Shown: positions 55,859 to 64,000 of the stretch, one piece after another
Position numbering within the stretch: the first letter of the stretch is position 1
Layout of the letters: each line of letters opens with the position of its first letter
Assembly: GCA_905250115.1 (NCBI GenBank)
Contig: CAJNOI010000170.1
Span: 124,001 to 188,000, forward strand
Reading direction: 5' to 3'
Length of the DNA stretch: 64,000 nucleotides
Source: Adineta steineri
Lineage: Eukaryota > Rotifera > Eurotatoria > Adinetida > Adinetidae
Position numbers and translations under genes: made by a program
The notes under the pieces: model-generated
Seen by the model: only the letters and a program-made list of their open reading frames with translations
Databases searched by the model: none
Told to the model about the DNA's origin: nothing

Positions 55859-58800
55859 TTAATTAGAATTTGCTGTTGGTTGAATTGATATTGGGATATT
55901 ACTATCACTATCACCAGTAGATATTGATGCCAATGAAGGCGGTGGTTCGTTACGATCATTCATTTTTACTCGTACCATTGCATTCATAATCCAATGTAAT
56001 GATTTGGTTACCTTATTATAAATAATGAGATCGTTATAAATGATAGAAAAATACTGACTAATGTCCATTTTTGAAAAAAAAGTGCTTGGGGAGTAAGCTT
56101 AGGAACATTTCTAAATTCTTTTTTTTTCTCTTAAAGTTTTAAAATATGACTCAGAAAGTAAATGCTCGTAACGCAATATAAGGCAATCGTTAGTTTTCTG
56201 TATGAACAATTTAAATGTTAACATGATGTCAGTATAGAAATAAAGATTAGATTGAAATGTACATATAGAATATTTATGATGGAAATTCTTTCAAGTTTGT
56301 TTGCTTACTTCATTCATCTGTCGTTGTTGATCAACAATTACTTTCATCATCTCAGATCTATGGAAAAAAAATATTATAAAAGCTATTACAAAATGTGGAT
56401 CATACTCATTCATGCTAGTTGTGCTATGCGAATGGTCATCTTCAGATAACAGAAGATCATTCTTTGTAGCCTTTTCCACGTTTGATCGAGCACAATCGTG
56501 AGTCGCAGCATTTTCAAATGCATCCCAACGTTCGTTTGTTGTATCGGCTGCTGCGATCATTTCTAAATTATTTTGTCATATTTATTGAATGAAATAAATC
56601 GAGTTTTCAATCTTACTAAAATTACGTAACAATGTTATTGATTCTGATGTATGATCATTATCTCCAGTTCCTTTATCGCATGATTTTGAGTAAATATAAT
56701 GAATAAGTAATGCAATATGTGAAAATATGATCAATGGTGGATACGCGCATGGCGGTTGTTCAAAATATTCACGAATAAATGAATAACGTTGAGAACGCCA
56801 ATAAAATTCTGTATTTTCTTTCACTTTATCAATTGTATCACTAAATTTTCTAATTAATCGTCTTCTATAATAAAAAATAAATACTTACGTAAAAACAGCA
56901 ATTAACAAATTCAATATGAGAATATTAATAAATAACATATGAAATGCAAGTAAAACATGTGTAGCAGTTGCTTCAGCAACAAGTGATTGTGTACCATTAC
57001 TGATTATCTCTAAATAGATATACATAGAATAAAATATTAAATAGCTTTAAAGTAGAAGAATTTTTACGATCAAGTAAATCTTTATCAGATACATCTCCAT
57101 ATATAAACCAGTATGGTTCATAAAAGATTGATCTAAATATATCACTACCAGTAAATGGAATTTGTTGGTAAAGAATTAATGCACGAGATACAACACCATA
57201 TGCAGCTACCGCAATAAAAATCATATAGAAAAAAGCAGCTAGATCACGAAGCTAGAAACTCATTTATTCATATATATTGCATATTTTATTTAATATTAAT
57301 ATACAAACCATATTTTTAAGCATAAATAATTTGGGTCCTACAGATTTTAAAGCTACAACAAATCTCAACGAACCAAGGTACCATAATTCAAGATCAAATG
57401 CCCATATAATCCTACAATGATACTATTTATCGTATATATTACTCATATGAGTAAACAAACCTTCCAGCAGTAAAGATTCTATCGTCATAACCAGTATATC
57501 GAAATATTAGACCAAGATAAAATAAAAAATATGGTGCAATAAAAAATATATTTGTTAAAACTGTTAATATAGTTGATCCGGTTGAACCCCATCGTTCAAC
57601 CATTCGATATTTATATTCATGAGTAAGCTTTATTAAAAAATAGAATTATTGTTTTTATCAATTAAAACTTTACCTTTCGAATCTCTTCACAAAACATAGT
57701 TGATACTGTAATAATAACATAGATTTCAGTCCAATGTGGAATTCCTAATGTATCTGGACTATCAAGATGATAAAGCATCATATAACTAAATACAAGTAAA
57801 AACCAAATATAACTTATCTAAATAGATAAAAGATACATGAAAGAATTAATATACTTGATTTAATAGAATTTTATTTACAAAATCATAACACATTCTGATG
57901 AATGGACTTCCATGAAAATAGCGAAAGCGAGTCCAATATTTTTTCAATGCACTTTTAATTGGTTCTTCATTTTCAGTTGGTTCCTTATCAGCATAATAAT
58001 TGATACCTTTTGTTGATAATCTAAGTAAGAAATGTAATTAATTTGATAAAAAATAATTAATATCTGTTTACAATATATCTTGTATACTCTAAAGATCAAA
58101 TGAAATAGAATTATTAATATAAAAAAGATCTTCATGTACGTACAGTTTCCTTTTTCCTGTACGAAATTAGCCATGGTGCTAAAAGTCCAAAAGTTATTAT
58201 GGATAGAAACTGTGACGGTCTTGTTGTTGTTTGATTATTTTTGATAGATAATTTATTGTACCATACTTGAGTTAGTGTCTGATCAAAACAAGCTGTTCCA
58301 ACTAGTTGAATATTTTCGCTTGAAATAGCAATCTAAAATTATGTTTAAGTATCAATATTGAAAACGTTTTAATAGATAACCTGCATGCATGTGACATTAC
58401 CAAAGAGTGGTATTTGTCGTAGAAGTAATTCACATGCTGATCGTTCATTATATTTGTAACAATCATTGATAAAGTCGGCTGCATATTTTCCAAAGTCATC
58501 TGCTTGAATTTGAAATTTTTCTTTGAGATTAACAGTTAACGACAATTTTGAATATCGTTTAAATATAGCTGAAGCTATTAAAGCAGCACATATACGAGAT
58601 TGTTGATGAATGAGAAGTATTTTCGTCATTTCGGGCATATCCATGAATATAGACCATAAAAATAAATCACGTAATAATTTATTTTTTTCAAGTAAATTTT
58701 TCGTTTCATTTTGTTGATCTTGAGGTTGAGTATCATTAATATGTTCTGAAGAAACTCGATTACTATTTGAAGGAGAAAGATCTATTGCAGTAATACAGCA

Positions 58801-61021
58801 ACTACATACATGATTTGTCAGATCAATACAAATACGTTTTGTATATGTATTATATTCTTTTGAATAAATTGCTTCAAAAAATGAACCAATAAATTTATTT
58901 AACTTTATATCAAGTGTTGTTATTGTTTCCACACGTGATGAAACAAATAACCCATTTATATATCTACGATTGCTCTTTATTAAAAAGAAAATTTTTTATC
59001 GTCAGTATTAGTTTAAACTTATAATCATACCGTAGTTATTTCGTCGTGAGTAGCTTGATATAATTCTAATAGCATAGTATGGCGTTGTTGTTCACCATTT
59101 TGAGTAACAATGTGTTTCAATGGATTAAGCTTAGCAGCAACATGTTCATCAGGTGGAGTATGAAGGAGTTTAAATGGATCAAAACCAGCAGCAAGAAAAT
59201 ATTCAACAAAAACTGGATGATTTTTTATCAATGAGTCTCGAAATAACTTTTTGTAGCATACCATATCTTTCTATTATAAAAAAAAAAAACAGTAAATTCT
59301 ATAATATTAATAAATCTCACTTTACCTCTTTAATCTCGTCATTATAGCTTGCAGTAGGTTGTCTTTTTTTTACTATTGATAAAACACCATCAAAATAGTT
59401 CCATTGAGATGCTAAATCTAATAATCTATCTTCATCGTCTGCATACTGTTGATTTCGAGTGTTTTTTTTATCTTTTTGTTCATTACTCTTATTCATTTCA
59501 TTTTGTTTATTTTTCACTTTAAAAGAAATTTAAAGTAACTTAGTTCTTATTTGATTTTATTACATACTAGTAAAAATAGCTTTGAATATTGTTTCTGCTA
59601 CACTTTTATCACGATCCATACGGAAAACATATAGCAAATGACGATTCTTTTTATCCAATATTCTTTTTATTCTTTCCGTTATTTTAATGATTTCACCTTC
59701 TTCGAGACTAGGAAAAAAATCAGTCAAAGCTTTTTTTACAGCTTCTTCTGATGGAATACTAAAAGTAAAAATATAAATAAATATTTTTATCATCTAACAA
59801 ATACACGAACTATTCAATCAACTCACAATTGTTCATCAGTCTTTGCATCAGCTGTTTGATTGATTAAAGAAGCAAATACATCTGCTAAGCGGCCACTATC
59901 CTATATATAAAACAATGTAATTCTCATTTTTCAATAACATATACATACTTCAATAAATACAATTGGTCGATTTGCTTTTATATCATGTTGAAGAACTTCA
60001 ATAGTATTCTTACCACCTTCAACAATAATTGTTACACCATAACCTTTCAATATTATTCATACAAAACAATCATAGTATTTCAATAATACATACATTTATG
60101 TTCTTTATCTTCACATGCTTCTTTAACTAAAGCATCTCGTTGTCCATCACTTAGATAACCACTTAGTCTACCATCGTCAAACAGAATACAATGCGTATGA
60201 TTCTTCTCGATGGTTACGTCAGTATCGGCATCATCATCAGAAATTTGCCAACGACATAGCGTTGGTGAATAGCCCTATCAAATAAAATTATTTATGTATT
60301 TAACAAATAATGTCATTTTATGGATACATTAGTTGTATGTTTTAATTCAAAACGTGTACTTTCATTGATTGTTCCCCATTTTGTTAGTCCAATACAAATA
60401 ATTTTATTTGGATAAGCTTTCAATAAACGATAATGAGATATTCCTTCGCCAATTAATTTTGATACACCATTATTAATACCAGTAGTTAGAATCCAAGCAC
60501 CTTAAAATAGCAAAAAAATTGTATTTTACAGATATATATAATGTCTGATTATATAATTTACTAGACGTTGCTGCAGCATCAATTATACCACGTATAATTT
60601 CTTTTTCCAGTTTTTCAGTCATAGTGAAATATTTAGCCCCACCATAAATACTTAAAATGAGAGCTGGTTTTGTATCTCCACAATCATTAACCAACAACTC
60701 ATAGATATGCTTCATATGTGACTGATTATTAATTCGAATATATTTACAACCAATAGACCCAGTGGATTTTAATGTTCCGTATATAGTCACAGGAACAATA
60801 TTAAGATCTGATGTCTCATTATTGTTACGGTTTACCTTTAGTGATAAGTATTTACTATCAAAACTATGGCTTCGGACTAAGCGACCACAAGAACATTTCT
60901 TATTCTCATCACCCGGAGCAGTCTGTGCTGGTTGATTATAAATTGTACAAGTACGACCGAAGATTTTCTGCTCTATTTTGGCACGAGAAATCCAATCATC
61001 CCATGATTCTTTTGATGCCAT
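55859..61021 (-). CDS. TRPM-type cation channel
   Basis: Twenty exons, one frame, 1,286 residues. Exons: 61021-60562, 60500-60328, 60274-60094, 60043-59949, 59900-59827, 59758-59568, 59516-59326, 59270-59031, 58974-58381, 58332-58163, 58020-57855, 57817-57674, 57627-57461, 57411-57309, 57251-57068, 57009-56889, 56864-56617, 56562-56406, 56357-56309, 56011-55859. Exons 1-5 hold the TRPM SLOG/LSDAT region (ALILSIYGGAKYF, AWILTTGINNGVSKLIGEG, GVTIIVEGGKNTIEVL). Exon 9 has RDLFLWSIFMDMPEMTKILL from the ankyrin-like linker. Exons 10-16 hold the six-helix channel; the pore lies near FYEPYWFIYGDV in exon 15, and S6 in exon 16 (ILILNLLIAVF). Exon 17 is the post-channel helix (YSFIREYFEQPPC). No kinase or NUDT9 domain follows. 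The exon 10/11 join is the least sure. TTTTAG directly abuts the ATG. Confidence 0.92.
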
Positions 61022-61099
61022 CTAAAACACTTCAGATATTATACATTCTTTTTAATAAAAACGAGATCAAATAAGTGTTTCATAATAGTATGAGGTTTA

Positions 61100-62045
61100 A
61101 TGAAAAAAAAAACTTATTTTCTTCGCAGAAGCAATGAGAGAATGAATAGGGTAAGGTGCTACCATAGAATAATATATATTATTGCTAAATTTTAGCGATA
61201 CTTCCATAAAAATATCCTTAACCATATGAGAGAATTTTCTATTAAAAAGAATGGTTGAGTATTGATCCATCATCGTGGAAGCATAGCAACTATAGAATGA
61301 GAAGATATTTCATCGTTATTATTATAGAAAAAAAATTCTTTGAAAGAAAAGAAACGAAATAAAAAATGCATCGAGTGTTTCAATTATAAAAATTGTCAAG
61401 GCGATGTTTATATATTAAAGTTGTTACAATTTTCAACTGGAGAAATAATAAAAATGGAGATTTTTTGTCGTTAGAGAACATATTCATAAGACATTTGTAA
61501 TATGACTATCGATCATTTTCTTATTTAAAAACAATAGATGTGATGTTTTATTCTATCTGAAAACATCATCAGACATGGTCGAACTTTTTCTTTAATTTAT
61601 ATGTGTTTGATGATGTTCTTAGGTAGAATGAAACATAATATCTATTCTTTCTAAATAATAAAATGTTTGATAGTCGTATTACTTGTGTCTTATGAATATG
61701 TTCACTAATGACAAAAAATCTCCATTTTTACTTTTCTTCAGTTAAAAATCGAAACAAATTTAAAATACAACATCGTCTCGACACTGTTTATAATTGAAAT
61801 ACTTCATGCATTTTTTATTTCGTTTCTTTTCTTTCAAAGAATTTTTTTTTCTATAGTAATAACGATGAAATATTTTCTCATTCTATCGTTGCTATGCTTC
61901 CATGATGATGGATTAATAGTCAACCGTTTTTTTAATAGAAAATTCTCTCATATGATTAGGGATATTCTTATGGAAATATCGCTAAAATTTAGCAATAATA
62001 TATATTATCCTATTATTTCTTCTGTAAGAAAAATAATTTCTTTTT
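61100..62045. repeat. Long imperfect palindrome upstream of the TRPM gene
   Basis: Arms about 61100-61590 and 61600-62045 are inverted copies, with a centre of about 25 nt near 61585-61610. Matching blocks: TTGCTAAATTTTAGCGATA against ATCGCTAAAATTTAGCAA, TCTTTGAAAGAAAAGAAACG against CGTTTCTTTTCTTTCAAAGA, and TATTCATAAGACA against TGTCTTATGAATA. The left arm has one indel of about 30 nt. No ORF beyond chance. It starts about 80 bp from the TRPM ATG, so it may overlap that promoter. Confidence 0.88.
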
Positions 62046-62097
62046 ATCGAACTTTATACTACTATGTAGCATTTTATAAAAAATATAATACATCATC

Positions 62098-62151
62098 ATG
62101 AGGGTGCGAGTGTAGATTGAATAAAAAACGAACCCACACCCACCCTCAAGA
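62098..62151. repeat. TGTGGG fold-back element
   Basis: ATGAGGGTGCGAGTGTAG on the left, ACCCACACCCACCCTCAAGA on the right. It lies immediately beside the long palindrome. Confidence 0.75.
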
Positions 62152-62357
62152 TTTTATATGAAAGGTGATAACTGAACAAGACTAAAAAATGTCTGTTTTC
62201 ATTGTGAATGTAAATAGTAGATAAATGAACATTTACAATCGATTTGATATTCCAATATTTTGAAAGATGTTGATAGTGATAGTATTGTTGCTTCTTTAAA
62301 AACTAGTGTATGACCCACTCACTCTTGCTGACACCCAGACCCTTCGAATAAATTTAA

Positions 62358-63095
62358 TTGTATTTTTGATACTTTCGTTCGAATTCCTGTTCAGTAGTTA
62401 CATATGATATCAAGCTTTCATTTCGAATGATATGTTCGATTAATTGTTGACACTGTTCTTCATCACGATAATCTGAGAAGTAAAATCAACAGATTTTTAT
62501 AATATTTCCCAGATTGTAATTGATGCGAAGACAACTATTGAATTGAATATTTTCAATAAAATCAGATATTGTTTTTATTTGTTTTAATGATACTATCTTC
62601 AATTTTATTGTTAGTCCTTCGTTTTTTATAAGTTATTGGAAATGTATGAAATATTTCTAATTCAATATTTATTAATGAATCTAAAGTTAACTCTTGTAAT
62701 AGCTTGCGTGATTATTTTCAATATTTAAATCAATTTTTTGATTTAAAATAAAATGAATAATTGGTTGACTTCAAATGGATAATCAGCTTGAATATACTGA
62801 TAATATTTATTTATCTTATAAAAACTTCTGATCTTTCTTTGATTGATATCGACTACAAATAATTGCACTTCGTCATAAAATTTCTATGGATAAATTTTTT
62901 TCAATTGATAATTCTTAGGCCATATCACCTATTGAAATTAATTCAGCAATAAGAATATCAAAATATGTTAAATTATTTGATGTTATTAAAACTTTGAAGA
63001 ATAATTGATGTACAATACTGCAAGATCCACAATTAGTTCAAGAAATACTTTCTAATTGAGAAATTTTATGACGAAGTTCATAGAAATTCAAACGT
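62358..63095 (-). pseudogene. Decayed gene with one intact-looking last exon
   Basis: After TTTTACTTCTCAG the minus strand has an exon of about 37 codons (YRDEEQCQQLIEHIIRNESL ... ending in a stop near 62358). Upstream, to about 63095, are recognisable but stop-riddled coding stretches (FYELRHKISQLESIS, YFDILIAELISIGDMA). No family recognised. It is followed on the right by a TGTGGG element and duplication copy B. Confidence 0.4.
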
Positions 63096-63152
63096 GTTTA
63101 TCTTAATTTTAACCGCATGTCAGCGCTGAAACAGTTTGGAAAATAGTAAAAC

Positions 63153-63197
63153 TAGGGTGTGATCTCTTAAGAAAATAATACTCACACCCACATCCTC
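63153..63197. repeat. TGTGGG fold-back element
   Basis: ACTAGGGTGTGATCTC on the left and CTCACACCCACATCCTCAA on the right, loop about 15 nt. Confidence 0.65.
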
Positions 63198-63211
63198 AAC
63201 GAATGTTTCAG

Positions 63212-64000
63212 GTGATTGATTAAAAAATTTCAAGAAAATAATCTAATAGAATTTTAATGAATTAGATAATTTTATCAGTCTATTTTTGTTTCTTTTTTTC
63301 TGTCATATAACTTAATCGTTTTGTTGTTTTTTTTCTTTCTATCATGTCTTTCAATTCATATTCTGGTGACGAAAACACAAACATATATGAATGAAATAAA
63401 TAATGATTCAATGTTAGTATTTTCCTTCTCTTCCTTTACCTTTCTATGTCGAAATTTTGTCAGGTATCGGAAGAAGATAGATACATTAAGCCATCATTTA
63501 TAGTCACTTTACATTACACAAATAATGACGTAATAAAAATAAATCACTTGTCAGGGTTATTTTCAGATGGAAAAAAGGAAGAGAAACAATATCATATTTA
63601 TTTTTTTATCTTTTATTCATATTTAGGTGTGTTCAGTAGGTATTCACCCAACATTTGCTTCGGTATTGAGATGATATATTTTCAAAGGCATCGAAGAAAA
63701 GAATATTATTGTTTTATTTCTTATTTGTAAGATATTACTGATGTTTTAATCTATCATGAGTCAACTAACCATCATAGATTAAATCATCCAAAAATACAAG
63801 AATAAATTCTACAAATTCTTGCAATGATAATATAAAAATTTTTAAGAAAGTTTCTGTTCTAAATAGATCTCATTAAGACTAAGTCAATTCTAATAAGTAT
63901 TCATGAGTGTAAGTGTAGAGCAATGATACCTCACTAATAAACATTCTTTCATAGGATCAATATCACATCAGTTTTATTAGTAGAGTTTTATCGCAACAAA
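63212..64000. repeat. Direct duplication, copy B (continues beyond the window)
   Basis: Matches 34475-35262 in the same orientation. The small open frames inside it are not shared with copy A, so the segment is non-coding. Confidence 0.75.

Noticed and set aside
61865..62101. ORF of 78 codons
   Set aside because: It lies in one arm of the long palindrome and has no coding-like composition.

Overview
The window looks like gene-dense nuclear DNA of a bdelloid rotifer (Rotaria/Adineta type; I cannot fix the genus). The basis is AT-rich sequence, mostly very short GT-AG introns of about 45-75 bp, a eukaryotic cellular RNA-dependent RNA polymerase, NHL-repeat membrane and secreted proteins, divergent rhodopsin-like receptors, an ADP-ribosyltransferase/TPR protein, and many short tracts of TGTGGG, which I recall as the bdelloid telomere repeat.

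Layout. 1-6440 (-): a ten-exon RdRP whose last exon runs off the left edge and adds CCCH zinc fingers and a long RNA-binding-like tail. 7440-9401 (-): a type II membrane protein with a Ser/Thr stalk; one 905-bp intron carries a TIR element. 10863-11778 (-): a broken receptor gene beside an intact one at 12702-13751 (+). 14222-15499 (-): Fringe/DUF604-like glycosyltransferase. 16941-18130 (-): DHRS12-like reductase. 20361-20619 (+): small hydrophilic protein. 23502-23912: MITE with C/G-rich ends. 24455-24721 and 29530-29817 (+): secreted Cys-rich peptides. 25181-27522 (+): ART-TPR protein. 28034-28807 (-): orphan gene. 31062-33353 (+): NHL-EGF-TM protein. 35400-37270 and 39471-41572 (+): two proteins sharing one NHL module behind different N-termini. 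42686-43324 (+): multi-pass membrane protein. 44840-45976 (-): receptor. 46923-53432 (-): NHL protein with three tandem copies of one rotifer-type domain exon, inserted elements in several introns, and one intron that looks newly made by a transposon. 55859-61021 (-): twenty-exon TRPM-type channel.

Between genes, and in introns, the dominant feature is a dispersed family of about 20 short fold-back elements built on TGTGGG/CCCACA arms, often ending in TTGAGGGTG/CACCCTCAA. There are also two near-palindromes of 0.7-0.95 kb (48222-48886 and 61100-62045), hAT-like and pogo-like MITEs, an ~0.79-kb direct duplication (34475-35262 and 63212-64000), and several gene relics.

The genes do not form one pathway. 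The strongest lead is the 367-bp element at 52737-53103. It is flanked by a 12-bp target-site duplication, supplies GT and most of the acceptor itself, leaves the reading frame intact, and is absent at the same point of the paralogue at 31062-33353: a candidate introner. The second lead is the RdRP architecture, and the third is the TGTGGG fold-back family.

Exon borders were read by eye from splice motifs and reading-frame continuity, so allow 1-2 bases of error.
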